Source: Rotaria macrura
Lineage: Eukaryota; Rotifera; Eurotatoria; Philodinida; Philodinidae
Length of the DNA: 64,000 nt
Direction of reading: 5' to 3'
NCBI GenBank assembly: GCA_900239685.1
Contig: OENT01000199.1
Coordinates: 62,001 to 126,000, forward strand
Shown in pieces: positions 36,076 through 49,282 of the stretch. A model generated the notes under the pieces. That model ran no database searches and was not told where the DNA came from. It saw only the letters and a program-made list of their open reading frames with translations. How positions within the stretch are numbered: the stretch's first letter is position 1; each line of letters begins with the position of its first letter. Made by a program: the position numbers and the translations under genes.

Positions 36076-39000
36076 TTGTGTTTTTTTAAGTAAAAGAAGA
36101 AAGAAGACGAAGAGAGTTTTTTTTATTTCGTCGTTTGAAGTTGACGCACTCAACAGGACAGAAGTGTCTTCTACAATGATGATGATGAATATAAGAAGTA
36201 CTTTTCTCGGCTGGTGTTGCGTTTTTTCAACGACGAAGTGGAGGATTATTAAACTGACAAGAGAGAAAGAGGGGGACAGGGTGAGAGAGAAAGCATAGTT
36301 GTATGTTCATTTCTTCTTGCTTTTTTTCTTCTTTATATTTTCCACCAATGAATGTTCAATGAACGAATAGATTCAATGGATTTCATTGGTAGATCTATTT
36401 CTGAGAAGACAAAACAGCAAAAAAAAAGAACATGAACGATAAAAAAAACTGCACGTCGAAGATATTGTGATTAACATTCGGCGCCGCTCGCTTTTCAATT
36501 AAGACTCGACATAATTGAATTTCACATGTATATATATATATTCAGACAAATGCCACATTTCATCATGAAAAAAGAATAGATTTATGTGTATTGAATTTAT
36601 CTTTTTTTTTTTGCAATAAATATCCACAAGAAAAGAAAATCGATTGACAGAACTCGTTGTTTTCCATATCAAAGTTCTGAACATATTCTTTTGAAATAAT
36701 AAATCAAAGACACAAAACGAAAAGAAAATAAAAGTTTGCCTTTATTTCTTTCTCTTAGGTAAGTTCATCAATTTTCTGACATCAATCATTATTATTATTC
36801 ATATGTGAAAATAACTTTTTCGAAACAATTGAACCAACATTTAATGATATGAGAATTTTCTAAAACATATACAACATGATACATAAATAACATTGAATGA
36901 ATGCTGCAGGTGATTTATAAGATATTGTTCAACAAGTGTAAATTATGAAACGATACTCGGCGCTTTGCTATAAGCAAGATATTTGACATTGGTGATCATA
37001 TATTTAGACGAGAGAATTTCAATTTTCACTTGTCTTTAAAAGAATGTTCGTTCTGTTAATAGTAAAATCCAGGGAGTAAACGAAAAATCTAGATCAATTG
37101 ATCATTGTAGCATGGAATTAGTGAGTAGTGTTGTATGTTTGTGTGACCTGTCAGGATTGGTTTGAGAACAATCCGAATGATTATCGAAAAAGTTTTGTGT
37201 ATTCCTGACTAATTCCAAGTCTTTCTTTTTCTCTTGTATACTGTCAAATGAATTGTATTTATCCTGAGCACAATAACACGCGACAAACCCTTGAATGTTA
37301 CTGACTTCAGGCTATCAATCCTACATCGGCTGACAATCATTTTATAATCACACATTGCACCAAACAAATATTTCAAATTTATAATGTTTAAATGTACAAG
37401 ATATGTGTTTTTTTTATTCGTTGAATGTATTCTTTTGCCTTGCATTCGTTTACATACACATTGAAGAGGCACCATAGGGGACAATTATCATATTCTCAAG
37501 ATATTAATCATTTGTCTAATTACTGAGAAACATTACAAACAATCTCTTTTAGATTTGTTAGAATACAACGCAAATCAATGAAGTTCGATATATTTGAAAT
37601 TCTTTTAGATTTTTAAGTACGTATATTTCTCAATACTGCAGAGTTTAATCGTTCATAGATAACTCTTCAGATTTTTTAAATCAATGTTGAACTATGCTAG
37701 AGTATAACACGTGAAATCGCATGTAAATAAACATACGTGGGTTAGGTCATTGTCACAATATTCTTATCATTGATAAGAATATTCTTAATTACTATCCACG
37801 TGTCATTGATGAGCTGTTTAGAATTACATATGGTAAAAGAGCTTTGTATGTTTGACATCATATTTATCTATTCGATGAGAAAAACGATTTTTGTTTCGTT
37901 TGGTAACAAGCAAACAACATGTTGTTGAGTTTTTTGTTTTTCTTCACTTCGATGTAAATATGTATATAAATTTAGATACATTGGCTCTAATTGCTTTCCA
38001 CAAGAGTTAGTGAAAAATCATCTTATCGTAAAAATTTCATAATGTCGTCAACTATAATGAGAGCAAGAATATACATCTTCATTTGTTATGCTTGAAACAG
38101 CAAGTTAACTTCATTTGTGTTTCAATTTAAATGAATACAAAACGAGGAAGAGAGAGACACACACACACACATACACAAGAAAAAAAGTCTGCACAGGTGA
38201 TGTTGAAGGACTTTTCTTGAGTATATTCAACAGTGTGGTGTCCATTATCGGTATACTTGCTTTTAAGTAAGAATGAAAATCTGACGTAAGCAACAAATGT
38301 TTGTTAGACGCGCGCGTGTAATTGAGCAGAAGGCGCACATCGAACATAACCTCTCTAAATCGGAAGTGAAATTTCCGATAGAGCACTAGCCAATCATGAC
38401 GATGATGACGGAAGGGGAACAAGCGCCAGCGAGATGAAGGGGGGGGGGAAGGGGGAGAAAAAGAAAAAATTCATCATCTGGCTCCCTCCAACATACACAC
38501 GCACTATTTTGTCGAGTGGTACCTACTTGAAAATTCCATAGGCAAAAATGGAAAAAAAATCGCTAATTACAATTCGAAGAAATATATAGATATATTTCCT
38601 TAAATACCCGATGTTTTATTATTTATCTCATTCCCATGTGTTATTGATATGAGTCCAATCAGTTGAGTATTTAGTCTGTACAGGTGAGAAGTACTCTTGT
38701 GTCTTAACGCATTTCATTCGACAACGACTAATTACATGTCGACAAATAAACATCGAGTGAAGAAGAAGAAAAAAAACGCAAGAAGGTACTTGTCAATGTG
38801 ATGATGGATTCTCTAATCGTTTAATAGGCAAGATAGCTAGCTTGTCAAAATAAAGAATTCACTCGAAAAAAATAATAATGTTTGTCCTCTTGAACAATGT
38901 TAAAGTATATCGAAATAATGAAGCTCATATAGAACAAAACAAAAACGACTGATTATTAACTTGATTATGCAAAAGTATAGCACACAAAGAAAAATAATTA

Positions 39001-40560
39001 AACATGACTTTCAGGCAACTTGTATTCAATTTCCATCACGAACATATATATATGTATAAATATACTAATAGAACTTATTAATTGTATGATAGATGGCTGA
39101 TGCTTTCCGTTTTCTTTCTGATGTGACAAATGCATAAGCCCGCCTCTCATACAAGTCGATTTCCGTATGTATATTGCAATACATGAAATCACTACATTTC
39201 AAAATTGAACAGAGGGAGGGTAAGAGATTGAATAAAGATAGAATATGCTGGACGCCACTTTTCTTTTTAGTTTTTTCTCTTTCGTCGATCTCCCGTCGAG
39301 TGCGCTATATTTTGCGAGTGGCTTAGCATCGATCTAGAGACACGTGTGTATAACAATTGCATAACCCCATAGGATGACGACGAAATATATTTAACAAGTA
39401 GCTACTTGAATCAATTGCTTTTTTTTTCTCCTTATGATTATGAATGTTGAAAAGAAAAAGAGAAAAATTTTTTCTATCTTAACTAGCTTCAATTATCACT
39501 GTGTTTTGCTTCTTGTTTGTCATTGTTTTTGTCAAATGAAGAAAAAGAAAAATGTAATTACGTACATAGGTAAATTAAAATTGTATTCATAATGCCACCT
39601 ACCTATCGATGTATATAAATATACTTGCATAATTAATTGATGCTAGAAAAGAAAAACTGTGAACAACAACAACGACAATAGTAAAATATATTGACCTAAA
39701 CGTTCTATTGTATATACTATTAGTGAGAAGAAGATGCAGAATAATGAAACAAATCTATTCTAATGGTTGTTTGACTTTTTTCTTTCTTTTACTTCTTCTC
39801 TTCAATTTACTTGGTTTACTTGTGTTTTAAGTGTTTCTTTGTCTTTCGGGCATTGTGTCTTTATTTTAAAAATGATTCGCCGCAGGCAACAAGGTGTATT
39901 ATATATTGAATGAAACACAAGGAAGAAGAAAATAAACCATTTTAGCAAGAAAATAATTTGCTTTTTGTTCTTAATTCCATCAAAGCAAATGAGAAAGCAT
40001 CATCATTGAAATCGCAACACTTTTCAATTATGATTAACACGTGCTAACAAACTATTGCGTCAGTGATTTATTCGAGAGAAGAATTCATGATTTTTTTCGT
40101 ATCGTTCCTTTTAGTTTTACATTCTTAAACTGCTTGGTTTATTACTACGATCAAATATTGACATATGCAATATGCGAAACGAGACAGAGAGATGATGACA
40201 TTTTTTTTCTTCTCTCGTCCCAGTTCTATTTTGCTTTCATTTGGTTGTCGTTGTGCCAACATTTCATCCACTTGTTGTCTCTATCCAGCTGCGACTACCA
40301 CTTGAAATTGACATTGAGAGTGTAGACTCGTTTGGGTCTCGGACGGCAACGATGATGATTGAATTTAACATGCAAATAGAATTAGTCATATCCAATAAAA
40401 GAAAGAAAAAGAAAATCTTCGATAAAGACTTATTTTTTTTTCCTCTAAAAAAAAAAACAATTGGCCAAAACACAATAAGAAGAAAATTGCACGACAAAAA
40501 GAAAAAAAAGAACGACAAAAAGAAAGAATGTATGAATCAAAATAGAATAGTCTTTTTTTT
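35760..40560. other. Intergenic region between the two NK2 genes
   Basis: About 4.8 kb without a supportable gene. It contains a GAT trinucleotide run at 36044-36075, A/G- and T/C-rich tracts, a G-rich patch at about 38437-38457, and a CA run at about 38157-38174. As the 5' flank of NK2 copy A and the 3' flank of copy B it is a natural place for developmental enhancers, but no site was identified. Confidence 0.5.
36044..36075. repeat. (GAT)n microsatellite upstream of NK2 copy A
   Basis: About ten consecutive GAT units lie roughly 290 bases upstream of the NK2 copy A start, in the likely 5' region of that gene. Confidence 0.85.
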
Positions 40561-40586
40561 TTTCGCTTTCTAGAAATAATTTTTAA

Positions 40587-41650
40587 TTAACGTGGTTCAT
40601 GTTTAAGTAAATGTAGTGGTGGATGATGATGTAAATGATGTGCATGATGAAGACGTTGATGTGTCGATGGAATTTGTACTTGTGGATGAAACATATTCGA
40701 TTGTATTTGTGAATGATGTTGATGTGGATTATTTGTTGACATGGGCTGTTCATCTCCACTATCAACACAATTATTTCCACCTTTTTCTTTCGTTGCTTTC
40801 TTTGTTTTATATCGATGATTTTGAAACCATATTTTAACTTGAGTAGATGTTAAATTTAATGAATGTGCTAGTTGATCACGATCTTGAGCATTTAAATATC
40901 GATTTTTATCGAAGCGTTTTTCAAGTTCCATAACTTGTTGTTGCGTAAATAGAACTCGTCGTTTACGTTTAGGTGCAAATGCAAACGGATGATAAGCAGA
41001 TTTCAATGGATCGATCATAGCCGATGCCGATTGATACATATCGTATTGTGATGGATTTTGTCCAGTTAGTAAACGTGTCACTAAATATTCGTAAAAATCG
41101 ATATCGAATTTTATTTATACGATGAACAAAAACAAAAATAAACATCGTTATTACTTGCAAATCTTGGATCCGTACAATGTGTTGGTTGATACCATGAATT
41201 AGTTGATGTATTGTTTGTTGTTGTCGGTGTTGGTGATACTGCATTTTGTTGCATGGTATTATTTGTTACCGATGGACGATAAGATGGTTGACAAAGATAA
41301 TCAGAATATGTACGAGCTTGACTTGAAAAATAAGATGTTGCTGCATCCGAATAGAATGGATATGGTACACCTGTTGGTGAAAAATGACTTGCAAATGAAT
41401 TTTGATATATCGTTGGATCAAACGATGACAATTGAGATTTTTTCATATTATTATTATTTGCTGAATATGTTGAACAACCATCATCGAATGTTGGAAAAAA
41501 TGAATCGTATGTTGTTGATGATGGTAACGATGATATGGTTGATAGATTTGGTGTTGAATCATCGACATTATTTGATGATGATGTTTGTTGTGGAACATTG
41601 CTTGATATAGGTGTTGATCGTGATGGTGGCGATGATGAATCGTATGACAT
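40587..41650 (-). CDS. NK2-class homeobox transcription factor, divergent copy B
   Basis: Exons 41650-41155 and 41080-40587 join in phase to 329 residues. The N-terminal half is Ser/Thr/Asn-rich and ends in [13 protein letters not shown], like the WYG-x-DPRF stretch before the homeodomain in NKX2-1. The homeodomain (203-262) reads [20 protein letters not shown], then [20 protein letters not shown], then [18 protein letters not shown], with Tyr54. Helices 1-2 depart from the NK2 norm ([12 protein letters not shown] instead of [12 protein letters not shown]), while helix 3 is conserved, so core DNA recognition is probably retained. I see no clear TN motif at the N terminus. The tail is His/Pro-rich and ends KHEPR. 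The intron lies at the same place and phase as one in copy A, but the homeodomain itself is unbroken. An acceptor (tttcag) ends 14 bases before the ATG. Confidence 0.9.
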
Positions 41651-41960
41651 GATATTGGACTATCCTGAAACATGTTTCGTAGGTGTCTGGTTTTTGTTAG
41701 GATAGAGAGATTACTATCAATATTATTATTAGTGTTTTTTTTAAAGGATGATTTGTTGTATGAATATTATTGAAAATAAAAAGTGACGATAAAGAAAGAA
41801 ATGAAATGCGAGAAGAAAAGAGAGAAAGAAGAATTGGCCACTTACCGTGTTCGAACGAAGGCGTGCGGGATGAGAGATGCTCTGAGAAGGCTCTCAGAAG
41901 GCTTTCGAGATCGATTGAAGAGGTTCGACTCCACTCACGACACGGGCAAATATGTGCGTG
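41651..41960 (-). promoter_or_regulatory. Probable 5' UTR exon and intron of NK2 copy B
   Basis: On the minus strand a strong donor (ACACG|GTAAGTGG) at 41846/41845 can pair with the acceptor ending at 41665, giving a 181-bp intron within the leader. The upstream exon is less AT-rich than its flanks (GCACGCCTTCGTTCGAAC). The same acceptor could instead receive a trans-spliced leader. The 5' end of the exon is not defined. Confidence 0.45.
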
Positions 41961-43396
41961 TGTATATGTGCTACTTATTCGTTCTCACTCTTTTTCTCTC
42001 TACTTTTTTTCTTTTTCTTCACGAATACAAACGAAGACAAAAGAGACCTCTTGTCTACGTATTGAGAATAATCATTTCCTTTCTCTTTCTTGTTCTCTGG
42101 TTTCCTTTTTTCTATTTCTCTTTCTCTCTTACATTCTTTCATTATTTATTGGCCAACCCATGCATAGATTCTTATTGGTTGAATACAATATTAGAGACGA
42201 AAAGGAAAAAGAAAAATCTCTGATGATGCTTATCAAAGATTGTAAATCAACAGTAACAGAGATTTTTTACACATGGGTGACAATTAGTCTTCTCATAGAT
42301 TGATTATTTCTGAGACTGATGTGTGGAGAGAATACTTCAGTTGAATCATAAAAATAAAATCATATCGATATGTATATACCATATATAAATACATAAATTC
42401 TCATCGAAGTCAAATAACAAATGAGTCCTATAATTGATTGTTATTATACATATGTATGATTAAAACCCCTGCCGAGACAAAAAATATAAAAGTGAAATAA
42501 GTATTCGGATTATGTCTTTTTCTTTTTATAATTGTTTATAACAAAGTAAGATATATTTAACAAAAATCCAAAACTAATTTTCAATCATGACTAATATCAG
42601 AATAGTTTAATAGAGTAACCTTTTATTAAACAAAATGATTGCTCGAGGACATATTTGCCCAATTTTTTTTCTTTATCGTTCTGTCTGTTTCTATAGAGAT
42701 ATATACCACTCGGATTTCCTTGCCCCATTTTTATTTTTTTCAATAATACAAACGAATAGAATGGGAAGAAAAAGAAACTAGAAGAGATAGTGTATTTTGT
42801 TTTCTTAAGTGTTTATGTTTATAAGACGAGTATTCGACACAAAAAAAAAAATAATTCTCGAACGTTCTTTTGGTTCTCGTTTTTTAAAAGGTTTCAATCT
42901 TCAACTAGAATTCTCTTATGCATGTTATTCTTTTTCTTAATGATTTGAATAGATATAGTGTAGTCTACTATATAGGATCCTGTTCTCTGTATTTATATGC
43001 ATATGATTGAAGACGAATATGATGTTCATAGAAAAAACAAATACTTGAAGCGAAAAGCAAAGAGCACTCGGCTATGTGAAGATGTATAGTCTGATCTTCA
43101 TCATTATGTGAACCTAAGAGAAGTTTTCCCTGTCTTTTTTTCTTTTTGAAATAAATGGTATCCAGTTTCAATGAAAAGATTCTTTTTCTTTTTCTTTTTC
43201 TATATATCTCACATCACAGCAATACTACTTCAAGAGCAGTAAAGCGGTGAACTACTTAGAGAATCAGTCAGTTTTATTGGCGGTATATATCGTATAGATC
43301 AAACGATATGTGTATCGTTAGAAGCGATATAACTACAGCAACAGCATGATTCTTCACTTTGATACTATTGAGACTATGAAAGAAGCAAAAATTTAA
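41961..43396. other. Intergenic region
   Basis: AT-rich with T/C-rich tracts (41985-42140). The frames starting at 41770 and 41783 run antisense through the presumed NK2 copy B leader and lack homology. No gene could be supported. Confidence 0.5.
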
Positions 43397-45865
43397 CTAA
43401 ACATGAACAATAATCAAGACAATGAGAAGAATGATGACAACGAAAAAACAGACAAAAAGAAGAATAATAATTATACAAATTGTTTGTGTATTTAATGTAA
43501 AATTTCTATAATTATTATATGAATGATTATTCATATTTGACGATTCTATTGTTCGTTGTTGACAACATGGAAAACAATAGTAACAAGTTTTTTTCTTTTG
43601 AATTTCATCATTATGATTGGAATTAATTGTTGATGGTATTGAAAGAGATGATGATTCTGCCGACGACAATATTCTAATGGGTGTGTTTGTTTGATTAGTA
43701 ATTGGATCAATTTGTTTAGATGAATTTTCTTGTGTCACTAATCGTGATGGGAAAGTGCGTACGATTGTTGGACGAAGAAGATTTTGTGCGAATATTGGTG
43801 GTCTTGGTATTCGTGCAAACTAGAATATTGACAAGATTTTCTAGACATTTATTAATTAAAGTAAATTATGCATGTTCAATGAGAAGTATGTTTTACTTAG
43901 ATTATTACTTACAGTTAGCGAAGATTCGTTGATGTTATATGAAGTACTTAGTTTCTTTTTTTGTTTCAATGATGATTAAACAAATTGTCTATTCAGATAA
44001 TGATGTACTTGAAAAAGAGAAGAAAAAAAAAATACTTATTCTCGTGAAATTCCATTTATCTATTGTCGATCTAGAAAAAACACAAAGTACTGAGAAGAAG
44101 AGATATAAAATGTTGATCTAGGTACGAGAAATTTTCATCAATATTTTACAAGATTCTTTTTGAAAATTTTTACAATCAAGAATAATAATTATGATCATTG
44201 TCATCTATCTAAAATAGTCAAATTTTGAGACAGTGCATAAGTTTTTTCTAGTACTTTCAAAAGAGTTAGTATACTACGGTGGAAAGTAACATTGTGACAT
44301 GTGTGAAAAATATTCTCGGTAAATTGGATTGAAAAGAGTATTTCATATGTCACAATTCGTTTTACATTGTACTTTGGTAAAGTTCAACAGAGCAAAAGAA
44401 AAAGAAACCGATGATTTCTTCAATCGAATAATATCAAGCAAAAATTTACAATTCAAAAATCTATTCGTATATATTCAACAATTATAGGGTTTATTATGAA
44501 CTCTTTATTCGACAATCTGAACGAATGACTTTCGTTAGGTGACGATGAACGATTGTTATTTTCATAGGGTTTGAAATCAAATCCGTTATTCAACAAAGCA
44601 AATCGAATTTTTCAAAATTGAACATATTTTTTAATATTGTAGTAGTGATTCATAAACATTGATCAAATCAGTCATTGAATTAGTTTTTGTTCTAAAAATA
44701 GTAAAATTAATTTTCAATAACCTGAGAGAGATTTTTCATACGAAGAAAAGTAATAGTGATGTTTTCTGACATAAGAAAGAAATTCGTTAAATGATTCCAT
44801 AATATTACGAATGAAAAAAAAAAATTTTTAAAAGTAATAAATGTTTTTTAACAGTTTTCTATTTGTCTTGCATAATAATTAACTTAATTATTTCTTTAGA
44901 ATATATCTTGAATGATAGTTTTACAATTAATTTGCATTTATCATATATTCGACGAAGTGTCACACTGGTGGGATGTGAAAGTCAGAATTTCGGCAAGTCG
45001 TTCTCTCGAAGACACAACTATGTTGAACTATGAATATCTAAGTTCATTCAAAAAGTGCGCTTTACTAAATAGTTGTAGTTTATGATGAAGACTTTGGATT
45101 CTCTTACTTATACTACTGAAAAACCTGACAATCCAAGTGTCAAGTATGTATTCACGTTCAAAAATGAACACTGACACAAAATTCTACTGTGAAACAGCTG
45201 CAATAAAATTATATTTTTATTGTATTAATTTTCTAACATCGAGAATGTGATGCTCTTATTTTTAGAGATTCTGTTAATATCAGTGTTAAACGTGTGAATG
45301 TAAGGAGCAGCTGTCACATTGTATCAATCATACGATCGAGATTATTCTATTTCAGAATAAAGATCTATTGAAAATTTTTACAAAGATTTCTGTTAAAATT
45401 AACTAAACTCTAGTCTTATATCATATATTTATGTTTTGTTTTCGGACGCTAGTATCACATATTTCATACATTGAACATCAAATCATCTCTTCAATGCAAA
45501 ATAGTTACGTAGATTTAATTTACAATAGTTTTGAACGATAAAAAATTTTTCGCTCCATTGAAATCTATGAGACAAATGATTCCATTTTTATTTAATTTAG
45601 TTCATCGATTAAATTTCTAATTTAATTCATATGTTATTCTATTGGATCAGTAGATTGTCTGTCGTGTATACTTAATTGAAACTAAAATTCTTACTGGTAG
45701 CTGAGTATTCGATGTAGATATAGGTTGAATAGTAGAAGTCGATTGATTTGAACGTAGATTATTGGGTGTTGAATATTGAATTGATTTAAATAAAACGTTC
45801 GGTCGTACTTGTGAAACATTAGGATTCATAAAACTTATTGATTTACTTATTTTGTGATGTGACAC
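43397..45865 (-). CDS. Tentative tail-anchored membrane protein, unknown family
   Basis: The last exon is well supported: from an acceptor (ttctag) it runs 43819-43397, 141 codons. It begins FARIPRPPIFAQNLLRPTIV, has a CYYCFPCCQQ cysteine cluster (possible palmitoylation), and ends with a membrane segment of about 25 residues (IIIILLFVCFFVVIILLIVL) and almost no tail, so a tail-anchored or type II topology is likely. Two upstream exons fit in phase 0: 43954-43913 and 45865-45695, the latter starting MSHHKISKSISFMNPNVSQ and ending at a GTAAGAA donor. Together they would give 211 residues, with a first intron of 1.7 kb. The middle exon's acceptor is poor in pyrimidines, so the join is uncertain. 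No known family is recognised. Confidence 0.4.
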
Positions 45866-45869
45866 TCTC

Positions 45870-48800
45870 TCTCTTCTATATTCGAATTTATTATTTCTTT
45901 TTGAAAATATAAAATTTATATCTAGTACTTATTAGACATCCAACTGTGTACTCTCTGAATACAGTCAACTAGAGAAAAACAAAATATATGATTTTTATTT
46001 TGTCCTTGAAAACAACGATGTTAATTTGAATAGTTGACTTTTATACTGTGACCTTAGTAACTATTAGTATGTGACTCGATCAATGGTTAGTTCTATGAGT
46101 CATAAGTATTTATCTCAAATATACTATTCATTAATTGCCGTTTAATATTCGACGAAAATATACCTATGGTTAATGTTGCCGTTTTTTGTTTAGTGCATGT
46201 GACGTAGGCATACTAATCAACTGAGTTTTATTCGTAGGTATGTATAGCTTTTTTTTCCATAGCTTGAACACGATAGGAGTCTCGATGAATAGAGTGATTT
46301 CTCGACGAAAACAATATTCAACTACTACTCCCCCTATTCGATTTAGGTGTATAGTAATAATACACAATAGAAAAGTTTCATTCTCCGTCTATCTACAAAA
46401 AGTCAACATTTGTAGTATACCAGTTATAACAAGTGTTCGATCCGCCTCAAAAGTATTTCTACGTTGGTACTTGACTTTTTCTGAGTGTAACAGGAATATT
46501 GGTTTTGAGACTTGAAAGAATATTTCTGAAGCATCATCATATATGCTATGTTATAGAGAAGTCGACTATTTCGGTACTTCTGTGATAGAAGTACTTGTTC
46601 AGTTCGAATCTAGAACGAAAACATCATTTTTCCACTTCATACGGTAAATGACACTCGTACTACAAGTTTTTCATTATTTTATTCATCGATTAGACGGCGT
46701 GCTGAAACATTTCAAATGAATTAGTCTTTATATTTTTGTAATGTAGTCTTCTAAAATCTAGATACAAAACTCAATAATTAAAATCTTTTTGAATGAAAAG
46801 TACATTGAAGGATTATTAGTAACTATGTGAATGATGAAGAAAGAATATTTTTACATACAAGATCATTTTTTTGCTATAATTTTGTTAGATTGTTCTCCGA
46901 CTAGGGAACTTACAGATCACTTTTTTCTGCTTTCGATTCCGTTGAGAAAAATAAACATGTCATAGATCAATGTTTGAAATTATCGTTTCAGTAGAAGAAC
47001 ATGATAATCTGTTCACCGTATACGTTTTTTAAAAACAACACAACTATATTGATAGATAGATCTGGATTTTTCTGAATTATTACTCGTCTTGTTTAAGATC
47101 ATACTTGAATAGATGTAAATTCGCTTGCCATAATATGTTTTGAATATCAAGACAATGATGATTGTATTCTATAATTTTTATTGTACGAAAAATTGAAACA
47201 CTATAATCAACAGCTGTTCGAGCGAATCTATTTTGTTGGATTGCAAAGGTTTTCCTGACTTCTTTCGCATGAATGTAAATGTAAATGTTGAGTCATTATG
47301 CTATACATTACATAGCGGAAGAAAACATAAAAGTCAATACACATTGATGTGAATGTCGAGTCTGATAAGAATGAATTAGTTCATTTAGGAAATATTCTAT
47401 TGGGATTTGATACACAAATAGTATGTACGATACATTTGATAACAAGACTTTTCCTTACAAGAACAATTGTTCATAGTCAATATCTATCTTATAGACATTG
47501 ATGAATACTGGTCTTATTCGACATCTCGTGATGAACATGGAACAGGATGTAACTGATTTATCTTTTAACAAAAACGCAAGACGGAATCCGTTTGTTAATT
47601 CATATGTTTAACAACGTTTCTTGTCTATTATACCTATATTTCTTTCATGCGAACGTTAATGGACATAGAGTGGTTTTTAACAAGTGAATCCATCAACAGA
47701 ACATTTTCATACTGTCATCGTAGTGTCTGCAATTAATCGATTACTGAATAGTGCTGTTTTCATCTTCATTTCATAATGTTTTGCAAGTGGACTATGAAAC
47801 TTACGTTGTTCAAATAGAATAGACTACTCCAACATTCTAGGGAAGATTTGTATTTGAAAATTTTGAACAATATAAACTTGGAATATCATGTTCACAATAA
47901 CTGTTTTACTGAGTGTTAGAATTTGATTCGTTGTATTGTTTTATAAAAAGTCGAATGTTGACTCTAATTCACTAGAGTAATGTTTGCCACTATTAGAATT
48001 AGTCTTCATATTCACAGATTCTTCGTTGTTAACTTATTCGTTAGATAAAGAATAGCATGTTATGGATAGCTTGTGTGATTGTTTGTCTCGTTACAAAATT
48101 AAACTCGTAACTGCCGTACATTTTGAAACTGTTCATGATTATATAGAAGACAATGATTTTAGACTATTTTTAAAAATAGTACGAGAGATTTCAGTGAAAT
48201 TTTAACTCTCAAATTTAGAATTAGTACTGGTAGAACTTCAACGATGATTCTCTCTAACAAGTATTATCTATTCTTGCACAAAATCTTAAACTGATGTATG
48301 AAGAATTTTCATTTAACATCCCTAAGTGTACCGTGCTAGTTTCCCGTCGATTTAAATCTATAGTTAAGTTAACTGTAAAGATGTAGGCGTCAATTTTTAC
48401 CGTTGCTTACTTTTTGTTTTGCATCATTTCTTTGAAATAATTGTATAACATCATGTAGAATTTGAAAACAGTCAGCAATTTTTAAATTTATAATGAATGA
48501 TATCATTGAGTCAAATTTTTACTTTCAGTATCAATCAGCGTTTCGTTCGATGCTAATCTCTCGATATCTAAAACGTCAAGTCATTTTACAAGATTTTCCA
48601 AGACCTCAAAATCTCATCTTGTGAATTTGTCGTCTTCTAGAATGCATGAACTATTTCGTTCTATAAGCAGTTCTGCTCAGTCAATTAACCAGTCAGACTG
48701 TCCTACTTGAAATGAAAACTATTTCGGGTTCTGTACGGAATCAATAGCCGTTGACCGTATTATGATTGGTATTCGTCTGATATGTTCGTTGAATAATACT

Positions 48801-49275
48801 ATACATCTATGATTGTTTCTCTTTGCATTCACATACATGAAAAAGTTATATTGATTCGTAAACACTGAACGAAACTGATGATTTATTATAATTATTTATA
48901 TTTTGTACATTTTACATCGAAAAAGAACGTAGACGATTTGTTACACAGAAAATCGGAGAAGAAATCTATTATGACGATTGAACTTCTTTCAGATAAATAT
49001 TTGCACATGTAAAGAATACTTTCTTCTCTTCCGGTTGTTTTATTTGATCTGATACGCATTATATTACCTTCCTTCGGAAGATTTTAACTGCTATCTATGT
49101 AAAACACATGAAAGGAAAAGGAAAAGGAAAAAGAAAACTATTAATCACAATATTCAATAAAGTCCTTTCAAAATATTGAGTTACAATGATGAGAAAAAGT
49201 ATTTGAATTTCTTTAAAGTATCATCGAAATTTTCTTTTTCTTTTCTTTCATAACTGAATGAAATTGTTGCCATTT
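45870..49275. other. Intergenic region
   Basis: AT-rich and featureless to my eye. The 91-codon frame at 46240-46515 has no homology or splice context. No RNA gene or repeat could be supported. Confidence 0.5.
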
Positions 49276-49282
49276 TCTTTTT

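Noticed and set aside
41862..41945. Possible serine-type tRNA (GGTTCGACTCC arm followed by CTCACGAC)
   Set aside because: The T-arm-like word is present, but the expected 5' acceptor stem, D arm and anticodon stem do not form at the right distance. The stretch lies in the presumed NK2 copy B leader.
41770..42303. Overlapping 177- and 146-codon + strand frames
   Set aside because: They are T/C- and A/G-rich, have no homology, and run antisense to the probable 5' exon of the NK2 copy B gene.
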